64,000 bases of DNA. It comes from Achromobacter dolens (GTDB taxonomy: Bacteria; Pseudomonadota; Gammaproteobacteria; Burkholderiales; Burkholderiaceae_B). How positions within the stretch are numbered: position 1 is the first letter of the stretch; each line of letters opens with the position of its first letter. Below the pieces are notes generated by a model. The model worked only from the letters and a program-made list of their open reading frames with translations, ran no database searches and had not been told where the DNA came from. Position numbers and translations under genes: made by a program. The stretch covers positions 1 through 64,000 of the forward strand of contig NZ_CADIJW010000008.1 of the NCBI RefSeq assembly GCF_902859745.1, in the 5' to 3' direction. Below, piece after piece: positions 42,771 through 51,642 of the stretch.

Positions 42771-45149
42771 CTACCAACGGTAGCTGGCGGTGGCGATTAC
42801 GGTGCGAGGATCGCCGTAATAGCAATTGCCGTAGCCGCAGTTGGCGAAATAGGTCTTGTTGGTCAGGTTGCGAGCGTTCAGCGCCAGGCTCCAGCGGTCG
42901 ATGTCATAGCCGATCATTGCGTCGAACAGCACGAACGACGGCACCTGTTTGGGGGCCTGGCTGCCATCACCGTAGTTGGCGCCGGTGAAGCGCGCGCCCA
43001 CACCTACCTTGATACGCGATTCGAAGCGGTAGTCGACCCACAGCGAGGCCCGGTTCCGCGGCACGGCGGTGGCCTGCCTGCCGATTTCATCGGGGTTGCT
43101 GCTGGCCGTGACCGCGGCTTTGGGTGTCCACGAATACGCGGCGATCACGTTCAGGCGCGGAATCGGCTGCACGGTGGCCTCGAATTCGACGCCACGCACC
43201 GTGACCTCGCCGGTTTGCCGGGGAATGGAGTCGGCGTCGTAGGTAATGTAGTTGCGGCGCCGCAGGTCGAACGCCGCCACGCTGTAGCTGTCCTTGGTGC
43301 CGGGAGGCTGGTAGCGCAGTCCGGCCTCGTACTGGCGGCTGGTCTCCGGCTTGAATGGCTTGCGCTGCGAGGAGTCGACGGTGGCGGTGGGAATGAAGGA
43401 CTCGCCATAGCTGACGTACGGCGCCCAGCCGGTCGGATCCACGTAGACCAGGCCGGCGCGGCTGGTGAACTTGTGGCTGCTGATGCGGGTGGTGGTGCCG
43501 TCCTGGCGGTCCCGCAGCTTGTTGTCGGCGCTGTCATAGCGGCCGCCCAGGGTGGCGACCCAGCGCTCGTTCCATTTGATCTGATCCTGCAGGTACACCC
43601 CCGTCTGCGCCAGCGTCAGGTCCGCATCCATCCAGGGCTTGGCGCGCGTGATCGGCCCCTGGCGGTACTTCGGGTCGTTGATGTCCAGCGGGGGCGCCTT
43701 GCCACCGCTGAAGCTGACCTGGTCGATGCGGTTGCGCTGGTAGTCCACGCCCACCAGGATGCGGTGGTGCCAATTGCCCAGACTCAGGTCGGTCTGGACC
43801 TGGTTGTCCACGTTGAAGCTGGCGATATGTTCGCGGCTGCCGAACGCCGAGCGCCGCAACACCTGGTAGTTGGCAGGATCCGTGACGTCGTCATTGACGC
43901 TGGCATAGCCGCTGGCTTGCACCGCCGAATAATCGAGGTCCAGGTGGCCGTAGCGCAGGTTCTGGCGCAGCGTCAGCGCATCGCTGACGCGGTGTTCCAA
44001 TTCGTAGCCGGCCATCCACTGGGTCTGGTTGAAGTAGTCATAGCCGGGTTCGCCGACGAACAGCGATGCCGGGATGTGCGTGCCGGCCGGCGTCGGCACC
44101 AGCGAGCCTACGGCCGGGCGGGCCCGCGTGTAGGTGCCGCCGCGCTTGGTCGCGTACTGCGTCAGCAACGTCAGGGTGGTGTCCGTCGACGGCCGCCAGG
44201 TCAGCGATGGGGCCAGGTACAGCCTGTCGTTGTCGATGCCATGGGCAGGCAGTTCGGAGTCCAGGCCCATGCCGACGAAACGGTACAGCCACTTGCCGTC
44301 TTCATCCATCGGGCCGGTGAAGTCGGCGGCGAGGCGGCGGCGCTGATGGTCGCCCACCTGCGCCTGCAACTCGCGCAGCGGCTCCTCCTGCGGGCGCTTG
44401 CTCACCACGTTGATCAGGCCGCCGGGGCCCGTCTGCCCGAACAGCACCGATGCCGGTCCTCGCAGCAGTTCGATGCGCTCCGCGCCGTAGTTTTCGGTCT
44501 GCCAGATGCCCCAGTTGCCGTTGTTGCGCAAGGGCAGCCCGTCCAGGTAGAAGCCGGGCGTATAGGCGTCGAAGCCGCGCAGCGACACCCAGTCGTAGCG
44601 CGAGTCCGAGCCATAGGTCGTGGTGGAGACGCCGGGCGTGTAGGCCAGGGCGTCCTTGATGTTGGTGGCGCCCAGCGTGTTGTAGCGGTCCGCGGTGATG
44701 ACCGAGATCGACTGCGGTGTCTCGATGATGGGCGTGTCGGTCTTGGTCGCGGTGGCGCTGCGACGCGCCACGTAGCCCTGCACCGGGCCCCAGGCGTTCT
44801 CGGCGGCGCCGGTGACGCTGATCGGCGTGAGTATCGGCACCGCCTGTGCATTGCGCTTGAATGTGAGCGCCCCGCCGGGCAGTGCCACGGGCTCCAGTCC
44901 CGAACCGGCGGTCACGTGGCGCAGCGCCTCGTCCAGCGTATAGCTGCCATGCAGCGCTGGCGCGTCCAGGCCCCGCATCAACGCCGGGTCCACTGACAGC
45001 ACGCGGTCATTCTGTACCGCGATGCGGTTGAGCGTGGTGGCTAACGGCGCGGCAGGCAGGTCGTAGACCAGTCGCGCCGGTTGCGCGAAGGCGGCGGGGG
45101 CGGTCAACGCGGCCGTCAAGAGCAGACTGGCGCGGGAGAGGCGGGGCAT
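42771..45149 (-). CDS. TonB-dependent siderophore receptor with STN signalling domain
   Basis: The 792-residue receptor has a signal peptide (cut near AFA|Q, residue 22), an N-terminal STN domain (~30-95, PLATTLNRIAVQND) used in surface signalling, a plug domain with IIETPQSISVITADRYNTLG and GLINVVSK, and a 22-strand barrel ending in TASYRW with terminal aromatic Trp. It imports an iron chelate, probably a hydroxamate or similar siderophore. The FecI/FecR pair lies just upstream in the same direction. The ATG at 45149 follows a GGAG. Confidence 0.92.
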   Translation of the reverse strand: MPRLSRASLLLTAALTAPAAFAQPARLVYDLPAAPLATTLNRIAVQNDRVLSVDPALMRGLDAPALHGSYTLDEALRHVTAGSGLEPVALPGGALTFKRNAQAVPILTPISVTGAAENAWGPVQGYVARRSATATKTDTPIIETPQSISVITADRYNTLGATNIKDALAYTPGVSTTTYGSDSRYDWVSLRGFDAYTPGFYLDGLPLRNNGNWGIWQTENYGAERIELLRGPASVLFGQTGPGGLINVVSKRPQEEPLRELQAQVGDHQRRRLAADFTGPMDEDGKWLYRFVGMGLDSELPAHGIDNDRLYLAPSLTWRPSTDTTLTLLTQYATKRGGTYTRARPAVGSLVPTPAGTHIPASLFVGEPGYDYFNQTQWMAGYELEHRVSDALTLRQNLRYGHLDLDYSAVQASGYASVNDDVTDPANYQVLRRSAFGSREHIASFNVDNQVQTDLSLGNWHHRILVGVDYQRNRIDQVSFSGGKAPPLDINDPKYRQGPITRAKPWMDADLTLAQTGVYLQDQIKWNERWVATLGGRYDSADNKLRDRQDGTTTRISSHKFTSRAGLVYVDPTGWAPYVSYGESFIPTATVDSSQRKPFKPETSRQYEAGLRYQPPGTKDSYSVAAFDLRRRNYITYDADSIPRQTGEVTVRGVEFEATVQPIPRLNVIAAYSWTPKAAVTASSNPDEIGRQATAVPRNRASLWVDYRFESRIKVGVGARFTGANYGDGSQAPKQVPSFVLFDAMIGYDIDRWSLALNARNLTNKTYFANCGYGNCYYGDPRTVIATASYRW

Positions 45150-45263
45150 GTCGGGGGATCTCCGGGAGAGCACAAGTGGGTGGATTTACCCGGAGGTGTA
45201 TCGGCGGCGAAAAACCGGACACGCAATTTGTAATTAGTTGTTTTCAACGCGGCGGGGACCGCG

Positions 45264-46211
45264 TCATGCCTGATCGACCCACGTCAGCCAGCCGCCATAG
45301 CGGGTGATCTTGAGTCGCAGCGTCGCGGCCAGCGCCGCCCAGGCCTGTTCCGGACGATCGAGCGAAAAAACGCCTTGCACCCGCAGGACGGCGGCGCGTT
45401 CGGAAAGGTGCAGCGCGCCGGGCATGTAGGGCCGCAGTGCATCGGCTACCGCGGCCAGCGGCGCGTCCAGGACCTCGAGCCGTCCCTCACGCCATGCCGC
45501 CAGGGAGGCAGCGCGCTCCGCCGCCAGCGGGCGGATGCCGCTGGCGTCATAGCGGGCCACCTGGCCTTGGGCCAGGTCGAGTTGGTGGCCGGCGCGGGTG
45601 GTGATGCGGATCTCGTGCGCCAGCACTGCCGCGACACTGTGGTCGGCTTCTTTGCGTACCATGTACTCGGTTCCGCGGGCCCAGGCGTTGCCATCGTCGG
45701 TGGTGACGCAGAACGGACGGTGGGCATCAGGGGCGATGGCAGCGACCACCGCGCCCCGCAGCAAGCGCACACGCCGTACCTGGGGGCTGAATTCGAGCCG
45801 GATCTTGCTGCGGGCATCGAGCTCCAGCCGGCTGCCGTCGTCCAGCGAGATCGACAGACGCTGTGCAGTGTCGGTGTGCCAGTCGCCGCGATCCCGCCAG
45901 AGGCGGGCACCGAGCCACGCGCCACCGACGCCCACCCCGGCTAGCGCCAGTGTCTTGCCCAGAAACTGGCGGCGGGACGGGCCGCGCGCCAGCAAGTCGC
46001 GCACGGCCGAGCCCGGCGTGGCCGACAGGCCGGCCGCGCGTAGCGCCTGCAGCGGCTGGCCGACGCCGGCCTGCAGCGCCTGCCATGCGTCCGCATGCGC
46101 GGGCGCCGCCTCACGCCACTGCCGAAAGCGGCTGTGGTCGGCGGCGCTGGCGGTGCCGGAACTGAGCAGCACCATCCATTGCACTGCCTGGCGATCGGCT
46201 TCGCGGGTCAT
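45264..46211 (-). CDS. fecR: FecR-family anti-sigma/signal-transfer protein with Tat-like anchor
   Basis: The 315-residue protein has the N-terminal FecR_N domain (DRQAVQWMVLLSSG), an anchor with SRRQFLGK (residues 79-86) before a hydrophobic stretch, and the periplasmic FecR domain (ARGTEYMVRK near 175-184). The S-R-R-x-F-L-x-K pattern is a twin-arginine signal; Tat export of FecR proteins is known. It passes the receptor STN signal to the sigma factor. Its start overlaps the sigma stop as ATGA. Confidence 0.9.
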   Translation of the reverse strand: MTREADRQAVQWMVLLSSGTASAADHSRFRQWREAAPAHADAWQALQAGVGQPLQALRAAGLSATPGSAVRDLLARGPSRRQFLGKTLALAGVGVGGAWLGARLWRDRGDWHTDTAQRLSISLDDGSRLELDARSKIRLEFSPQVRRVRLLRGAVVAAIAPDAHRPFCVTTDDGNAWARGTEYMVRKEADHSVAAVLAHEIRITTRAGHQLDLAQGQVARYDASGIRPLAAERAASLAAWREGRLEVLDAPLAAVADALRPYMPGALHLSERAAVLRVQGVFSLDRPEQAWAALAATLRLKITRYGGWLTWVDQA

Positions 46212-46720
46212 GCGCGTTCCTCGCGTTGCACCCGCAGGCAGCGTTCCAGCGCCTGCGCGAAGTGGCGCTGCACTGTGCGTACCGACAGGCCCATGCGCAG
46301 GCCGATCTCGGCGTAGGTCAAGCCGTCCAACTGGCTGTACAGAAACACCGCGCGCACGGCGGGCGGCAGGCCGGCCAGCATGGTGTCGACGCGCAGCAGC
46401 GTTTCCACCGCCAGGGCCTGGGACTCGGGCGAGGGGGCGCTGTCGGCTGCGTGCAGCGTCAGCCATTGCAGATAGGCTTGCTCCAGTTCGCGGCGCCGCC
46501 AGAAGTGGAACAGGAGACGTCGCGCGATGGTGGACAGGTAGGCCTTGGGCTCGGCGATCGGAACCGGTTCTCGGACCGAGGCGACCTGCAGGAAGGTTTC
46601 CGAGGCGAGGTCTTCGGCGTCGGCATGATTGCGCAGGCGAAAGCGCAGCCGATCCACCAGCCACGGGCGATAGTCCACATACAGGGAAGCGAGGACGGAG
46701 AAGGCGGACGGCTTTCCCAT
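46208..46720 (-). CDS. fecI: FecI-type ECF sigma factor
   Basis: The 170-residue protein has sigma region 2 (DAEDLASETFLQVAS) and region 4 (LDGLTYAEIGLRMGLSVRTV). It would direct transcription of the downstream TonB receptor gene. The ATG at 46720 is 12 bases from a Fur-type palindrome, and TATACT (minus strand, 46755-46760) could be its -10. Confidence 0.92.
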   Translation of the reverse strand: MGKPSAFSVLASLYVDYRPWLVDRLRFRLRNHADAEDLASETFLQVASVREPVPIAEPKAYLSTIARRLLFHFWRRRELEQAYLQWLTLHAADSAPSPESQALAVETLLRVDTMLAGLPPAVRAVFLYSQLDGLTYAEIGLRMGLSVRTVQRHFAQALERCLRVQREERA

Positions 46721-46731
46721 GGGACATACCA

Positions 46732-46753
46732 AATGATAATAATAAGTATCATT
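46732..46753. promoter_or_regulatory. Fur box
   Basis: AATGATA (46732-46738) and TATCATT (46747-46753) are perfect inverted arms around an AT-rich centre, close to the Fur consensus. It lies between fecI and the divergent EAL gene, overlapping the likely fecI promoter. Confidence 0.85.
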
Positions 46754-46860
46754 CAGTATATGGGAAAAACATCCATTCGAGCTATTGCGGCGCACTCGCG
46801 CGCCGGGCCGCGCCTGCCTGTATCCTTGCGTCTCCCCATGACTGACGTTGCGAGGACGAT

Positions 46861-48444
46861 GTGCCCACTTCAGGAATGACGGTCCGCGTGCCGTCCTGGC
46901 GCTATTTCCCGGTGGCGCTGGCCCTGGTGCTGCCCGTGCTCGGCTGCATCGGCTGGACCTGGCTGCACGCGTTGAGCACCGAACGCGCCGAGGCCGCCAC
47001 GGCGGGGCGGATCGTGCGCGTGCAGACCGAGCAGATCCTGGCCCGCGCCCTCGATATCCTGCCGCGCGTCACGGCCCTGTCGGCGCAGCCCTGCCAGACC
47101 GCGCGCGCCGACCTGTACCGCTGGGGCACGCTCAATCCGTATTTCCGCTCGCTGTTGCTGGTCAAGCAAGAACACATCTATTGCTCGTCGGCCCTGGGCG
47201 AGGTGGACTATGAGACCGGCGCGTTCCACCGCTGGCCTGTCGGTACGCCGCCGACGCAATGGTTCGTCAGCGTGGCCGGCACACCGCTGGCGCCCGACCG
47301 TTCGGCCCTGTTGCTGGGCATGGCCGGCGAGGACGGCCGGGGCGGCGTGGTGGTGGTCGACGGGCGCTACGTGCAAGACCTGCTCAACGCGGTGTCGTCG
47401 CTGGGGGCTTACCAGATGGAGGTCACGTTGGGCGGCGGCGCGCCCATCCGCAACGACGCATGGGGCGGGGCCGCCGTCGAGCGCTTGTTCGAGTCGGCCG
47501 AGCCGGTCGCCGGTCGCGGCGACCTGGTCGTCAGCGTGATGGCGCCGGCCGAAACCGTGGTGGAGGCCTGGCAGCAGTTGCTGGTGGGTTATCTGCCGGT
47601 GGCCCTGCTGTGCGGCGCGTTGCTGGCGTTCGGCGCCTATCGCCTGCAGGTGAGCCGGCAATCATTCAAGGAGCAACTGCGCCGCGCGATGGCGGCCGAC
47701 GAATTCCATGTCGAATACCAGCCGGTGTACGGTAACCGCAGCGGCCGTTGCGAGGGCGTCGAGGCGTTGATGCGCTGGACCCGCCCGGGCGTCGGTCCGG
47801 TGCGGCCCGACATCTTCATCGCGGCGGCCGAGGCCGACGACATGATCGTGCCGCTGACGCAGCATCTGCTCAGGCTGATCCAGCGCGACATGCAGGGCTG
47901 GACCACGCCGCCGGATTTTCACGTCGCCGTGAACGTGGCGCCGGAGCATCTCTCCAGCCCGTCGCTGGTGGCGGATGTACAGGCTTTCCGCGGCGCCATC
48001 CGGCCTTCGCTGATCGTGCTGGAGATCACCGAACGCAGCCTGATCTCGGACGGCGGGCAGGCCCGAAGGAATATCGACACGTTGCGCGAGCGGGGCGTTT
48101 TCGTGGCCATCGACGATTTCGGCACGGGGCATTGTTCACTGTCGTACCTGCAGAAATTCCCGGTCGATTACCTCAAGATCGACAAAGGATTCGTGCACGC
48201 GATTGAACCCGGCGGCGAGGAAACGCCCGTGCTCGACGTGATCATCACGCTGTCGCACCGGCTGGGCCTGGCGGTGGTGGCCGAAGGCGTCGAGATGCCG
48301 GAGCAGTTCACCTACCTGACGGCGCGCGGTGTGGCATACATCCAGGGCTACCTGTTTGCGCGGCCGATGCGCTCGGCCGACTTCGTCCGTTGGTATGCCG
48401 AGAACGCGGCGCGGCCGCCCGTCACGTTATCGGGCAACGTCTAA
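46861..48444 (+). CDS. CSS-motif EAL-domain c-di-GMP phosphodiesterase
   Basis: The 527-residue protein has a membrane helix (~16-38), a periplasmic CSS-motif sensor (Cys78 and C108-S-S, GEVD) and a second helix (~244-262), then an EAL domain. Catalytic residues look intact: E301, N358, E388, D418, D419, K439, E475 and Q495. It degrades c-di-GMP; CSS sensors respond to periplasmic thiol redox state. A GTG start at 46861 with GAGGA upstream is chosen; ATG at 46876 is possible. Fur box upstream could link it to iron. Confidence 0.88.
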   Translation: MPTSGMTVRVPSWRYFPVALALVLPVLGCIGWTWLHALSTERAEAATAGRIVRVQTEQILARALDILPRVTALSAQPCQTARADLYRWGTLNPYFRSLLLVKQEHIYCSSALGEVDYETGAFHRWPVGTPPTQWFVSVAGTPLAPDRSALLLGMAGEDGRGGVVVVDGRYVQDLLNAVSSLGAYQMEVTLGGGAPIRNDAWGGAAVERLFESAEPVAGRGDLVVSVMAPAETVVEAWQQLLVGYLPVALLCGALLAFGAYRLQVSRQSFKEQLRRAMAADEFHVEYQPVYGNRSGRCEGVEALMRWTRPGVGPVRPDIFIAAAEADDMIVPLTQHLLRLIQRDMQGWTTPPDFHVAVNVAPEHLSSPSLVADVQAFRGAIRPSLIVLEITERSLISDGGQARRNIDTLRERGVFVAIDDFGTGHCSLSYLQKFPVDYLKIDKGFVHAIEPGGEETPVLDVIITLSHRLGLAVVAEGVEMPEQFTYLTARGVAYIQGYLFARPMRSADFVRWYAENAARPPVTLSGNV

Positions 48445-48507
48445 CGTTGCGGCTAGCGCGCAGGGGGCGGCGGGCCTGTAGCCGCGCCATCGCCGCAAGG
48501 GGCGGCC

Positions 48508-49743
48508 TCAGCCGGCCTTGGCCTGCGGCGCGGCTTTGGCGAAGAACAGCTCGGTGATCGACTGGCTGTCCAGCGGCTCGCCATTGATGGCGCGAGTGAG
48601 CAGCTCGGCGCCGAGCAATTGCACCGAGAACACCAGGTCCGGCTGCACCCGGCGGATTTTCTCCAGGTGTTTGCTGGTGTTGACCAGGGCCACGGTCTTG
48701 GCGCCCTGGTCGCCGGTGGCTTCCTTGGCGGCCAGCACGATGAAGGCATTCTCGGCGTCGTCCTCGCGCAACGCCAGCACGTAGCGCGCGCGGGCCACGC
48801 CCGCGCTGCGCAGCACCTCGACGCTGGACGGGTCGCCTTCGATCAGGTCGGTGGCGGGCGGGTATTCCTGCGGCGTACCGGGCGGCACGATGACCGTGAC
48901 CTCATCGCCTCGACGGCGCAGGCCGTCGTAGACGCTCATGGCCAGGGGAGTGGCGCCGGCGATGATGATGTGGTTTTTTCTCATGGCGTTGGAAAACCGG
49001 CCCTTGACCAGCCGTTTCAGGTTGCCGCCGATCACCGGGCCGGCGATCGCGCTGATGGAGGTGGCGAAGACGGTGATGCCAAGGATGATAATCGACGCGG
49101 TGAACAGCCGCGCCGCGTTGCTGTGCGGCGTGATGTCGCCATAGCCCACCGTCGACATCGAGACGATCGAGAAGTACAGGGCGGTGGCCGCGTCCCTGAT
49201 CGGCGGATTGAATTCCTCGCCCATGTAGAGCGTGCCGAAGACCGCGTAGATCAGCAGCGACACCATGCTGACCAGCGCGAACAGCGAGCCCGCGGTGACG
49301 CTGGCGCGGTCGAAGCGGCGCCAGTACGCGATCAGCGCGACCACCAGCACCAGCGTATAGATGCCCAGCCCGGCTCGGCCGTCGTGGCCCAGGATGGCGA
49401 AGGTGCCGATGCCGATCAGCAGCACCAGCGAGAACGCCCAGGCGATGCGCGCCTTCAGGATCAGTCCGAGCGCGATGATCTGCAGGCCCACGCCCAGCAC
49501 CAGCCGCGGGATCTCCAGCAGGCCGACTACCCGCATGACGTCATGCCAGTTGTCGAGCGCGAGCCAGAAGGAATACTCGCGGGCGCGCACTTCGCGCAGC
49601 ACCGGATGCATGAAGGCATATCCATCCAGCGCCACCAGGATGGCGAGGCACCAGTTGGGCGGAACGAGGGCGATGGTGCGGCGCAATCTGCGCGCGGCGC
49701 GGGTCAGCAGAGGGGGCATGGCGGGGGCGTCCTTTGACGGCAT
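48508..49743 (-). CDS. Potassium-channel-like protein with RCK (TrkA-N) domain
   Basis: The 411-residue protein has several N-terminal helices, a pore loop with filter TVGYGD (198-203) and a C-terminal RCK-like domain starting near residue 256. The nucleotide motif there (IIIAGATPLA) is degenerate compared with GxGxxG. It resembles E. coli Kch in layout. A second start at 49719 would remove eight residues; neither has a clear ribosome site. It is convergent with the EAL gene. Confidence 0.85.
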   Translation of the reverse strand: MPSKDAPAMPPLLTRAARRLRRTIALVPPNWCLAILVALDGYAFMHPVLREVRAREYSFWLALDNWHDVMRVVGLLEIPRLVLGVGLQIIALGLILKARIAWAFSLVLLIGIGTFAILGHDGRAGLGIYTLVLVVALIAYWRRFDRASVTAGSLFALVSMVSLLIYAVFGTLYMGEEFNPPIRDAATALYFSIVSMSTVGYGDITPHSNAARLFTASIIILGITVFATSISAIAGPVIGGNLKRLVKGRFSNAMRKNHIIIAGATPLAMSVYDGLRRRGDEVTVIVPPGTPQEYPPATDLIEGDPSSVEVLRSAGVARARYVLALREDDAENAFIVLAAKEATGDQGAKTVALVNTSKHLEKIRRVQPDLVFSVQLLGAELLTRAINGEPLDSQSITELFFAKAAPQAKAG

Positions 49744-49805
49744 TCTATCGGCCTGGGCGCGAGGCTCGCTATATCCAATATGTATAGAAGGCTATCAACA
49801 AAGAA

Positions 49806-49835
49806 TTACTTGAATTGCGGCCGACGTCCTAAACT
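49806..49835 (+). promoter_or_regulatory. Possible promoter of the 49.9-kb RNA
   Basis: TTACTT (49806-49811) and TAAACT (49830-49835) are 18 bases apart, preceded by an AT-rich stretch (49770-49805) like an UP element. A start near 49842 would give a transcript of about 275 bases ending at the terminator. Confidence 0.4.
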
Positions 49836-49841
49836 TCGTTC

Positions 49842-50118
49842 ATCACGCGGCTATCCGAAAGGAACGCCGCTGATACGGGCGACTAGCCCGCCAGCTGCTA
49901 GGGCGGACGAAATCCCCGGGCGTTAATCACGCTGCAGCTTGGGCGGGGACTAGAGACCCCAACCGGGCTCACGGCTAGCCCGTGCGTGAGTTGTACGAGG
50001 CACGAATGTTGGAATCGCGTGATCTAGGTAGAAGGCATCAGTGCCGGCTGATGACTCCAGGCTCACGTGTTGTTTTAGCGCGGCGTCTTACCTTCGGGGC
50101 AGCGCCGCGTTTTTTTCG
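49842..50118 (+). ncRNA. Candidate structured RNA, family not recognised
   Basis: A 400-base interval without a credible gene ends in a clear + strand terminator although no + strand CDS precedes it. The sequence folds well locally: GGGG/CCCC around ACTAGAGA, CGGGCT/AGCCCG, and CATCAG/CTGATG (50036-50041, 50048-50053). CTAG, normally rare in such genomes, occurs five times, as in structural RNAs. I compared it by memory with tmRNA, 6S, RNase P and SRP RNA and saw none of their hallmarks. It may be a new RNA family or a lineage-specific one. Confidence 0.6.
50078..50116 (+). terminator. UUCG-capped intrinsic terminator
   Basis: CGCGGCG (50079-50085) pairs with CGCCGCG (50103-50109), enclosing a UUCG loop, and seven T follow (50110-50116). 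The minus strand lacks a U-run, so it serves only + strand RNA. Confidence 0.88.
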
Positions 50119-50148
50119 CCTGGCGCCAGCCGCCTGGCCCGTAGCGTA

Positions 50149-50964
50149 TCAGTAAGAGGGCGCGTTCGCATCCAGCGTGTAGCGGCGCCAGTCTCCCTGT
50201 CCTTCCGGACGACCTTCCTCTCCCCCCTCCCGCGGTTCCAGTTCCAGCGTGATGTCCGCCGCGAACATATAGCCCCAGCCATGCACGGCGCGGATCGGCA
50301 GCGTCATGTGATTGGCGGCCGCCTTGCGCCGCAGCCGGCTGATCATGACGTCGACGAAGCGGCGCCGCGTGATGGCGCCGTCGGCGTCCTCGGCGCCGTC
50401 CGGATAGAACGCATCGCGGCTGACCTTGCGGTCTGGCGCATTCACCAGTCGGGTCAGAAAATCGCGTTCTCCCGTGGTCAGCCCGAGGCTGTAGCCCCTC
50501 GGGCTGATCAGCGTCCAGCCCTTGTTGACCAGCCGCCAGGCTTCCTGCTGCGGCTCGTCGGCGGCGCTGTCGGCCATATGGTCGGACATGTCCAGGCCCA
50601 CCGCGCGCCGCACCAGCGCCTGCAGCACGGCCGCCAGTTCCAGGCCGGTGACATCGGGCGGCAGGCAGGCATCGGCGCCACAGAGCAGGGTGCGGATGCG
50701 GCTTTCTTCGCTGCCGAAGGGCGCAATCGCAACGATCCCCAGGCCGCGGTCGATGGCGCGCAGCCGCACGGCGGCATTGTGGATGTCGGGCAGCGGCGCT
50801 TCCAGGATGATCAGCGGGCTCGGGCGCCGGGAATAGCGGTCGTAGACGTCGGCCAGGTCATGGCAGCGGCGCACGCTGAATCCAAGGTGCGACAGGGCTT
50901 CGACCAGCCGGGCATGCCTGGCGTCTTCCAGGCCGAGAAAGATGACGTCCAGCGTATTGTTCAT
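50149..50964 (-). CDS. OmpR-type DNA-binding regulator with atypical receiver
   Basis: The 271-residue protein has a receiver-like N-terminal domain (~1-115) and a C-terminal OmpR winged helix (GLTTGERDFLTRL to RAVHGWGYMFA). The expected phosphoacceptor region reads LIILEAPLPDIH, with Glu in place of the usual Asp, so it may not be phosphorylated. No kinase is next to it. The ATG at 50964 is chosen; upstream in-frame codons add an Arg-rich stretch with no family support. Function unknown. Confidence 0.75.
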   Translation of the reverse strand: MNNTLDVIFLGLEDARHARLVEALSHLGFSVRRCHDLADVYDRYSRRPSPLIILEAPLPDIHNAAVRLRAIDRGLGIVAIAPFGSEESRIRTLLCGADACLPPDVTGLELAAVLQALVRRAVGLDMSDHMADSAADEPQQEAWRLVNKGWTLISPRGYSLGLTTGERDFLTRLVNAPDRKVSRDAFYPDGAEDADGAITRRRFVDVMISRLRRKAAANHMTLPIRAVHGWGYMFAADITLELEPREGGEEGRPEGQGDWRRYTLDANAPSY

Positions 50965-51183
50965 GGATGCCCGCCTGCGCCTGCGTTGCGTGTCATGCCC
51001 CTCTCCCTCTGCTGCGCCATGATGTGGCGGCATCTGGCGATGTTGTCTGATGGCGGGCGAAGGTCTGAACTGTTGATCCGTGCCGGGGCCACGGCCCGCT
51101 GAGGCTACGGTCGGGGTCTGAGACGGCGCCTGGCTTGAGCGCGCTGCGCGCAGGCCGCCGATGATCCGATTCCGCATGGAAGT

Positions 51184-51221
51184 CACGCCCGTGTTTCATT
51201 TAAACACGGGCGTGTTTTTTT
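51184..51221 (+). terminator. Strong + strand terminator without an obvious gene
   Basis: A perfect 13-bp stem (51184-51196 with 51202-51214) with a 5-base loop is followed by seven T. The nearest upstream gene is on the minus strand, so it must end an unseen + strand RNA, or protect from readthrough. Confidence 0.85.
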
Positions 51222-51642
51222 GTGAAGATACGTTTCTGTAGTTTCTGCTGGTAACAGTGGTCTCGCCGCATAACCCCGCGAAGCCCTTGAAACACTGTTT
51301 TTTTATGCAGTTGCGACAATAAAATATTAAGTATTACCGATACATTATTTTCTATTTTTAATCGGTGAATACCCATAAACTCGGGCCGGCTTTTAATCCC
51401 CGGCCTGGCGGTTGCGGACCTTGGAGGAGGCGGGCGGGAGCGGGGGCGACGCCAGCGCGCAAACCGATGATAGCAAGGGGTTTTTTTGATCCGCCGCAGG
51501 TCCTGGCGCTGGCCGCGGGTGGCGCGCCGCAACGGGCGGCGGAGCGCGCAGCGATTTACGGATTAGCCCCGGAATTGGGGTGTAATCCCTTTCTTTGGCG
51601 GCAGTATTGAGATGTTTTAATCAAATAAATAAATTCATATTA
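51222..51642. other. AT-rich gene-free interval before the XRE gene
   Basis: Much of this stretch is far below the GC of its neighbours, notably 51300-51380 and 51600-51645. AACAGTG (51253-51259) and CACTGTT (51293-51299) followed by seven T (51298-51304) could be a second, weaker terminator or small RNA end. GGCCGG/CCGGCC arms flank an AT-rich loop around 51386-51407. No credible protein gene is seen. Confidence 0.45.

Noticed and set aside
49842-50118. Identification as tmRNA, 6S RNA, RNase P RNA or SRP RNA
   Set aside because: No tRNA-like ends or tag frame, no 6S central bubble layout, no RNase P core motif and wrong size for SRP RNA.
50041-51102. Long + strand frame over the OmpR-type regulator
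   Set aside because: It is antisense to a protein with a clear winged-helix domain and begins inside the RNA/terminator region.
51200-51532. Minus-strand frame of about 110 codons
   Set aside because: It runs through the terminator stem and AT-rich DNA, has no ribosome site and shows no recognisable pattern.
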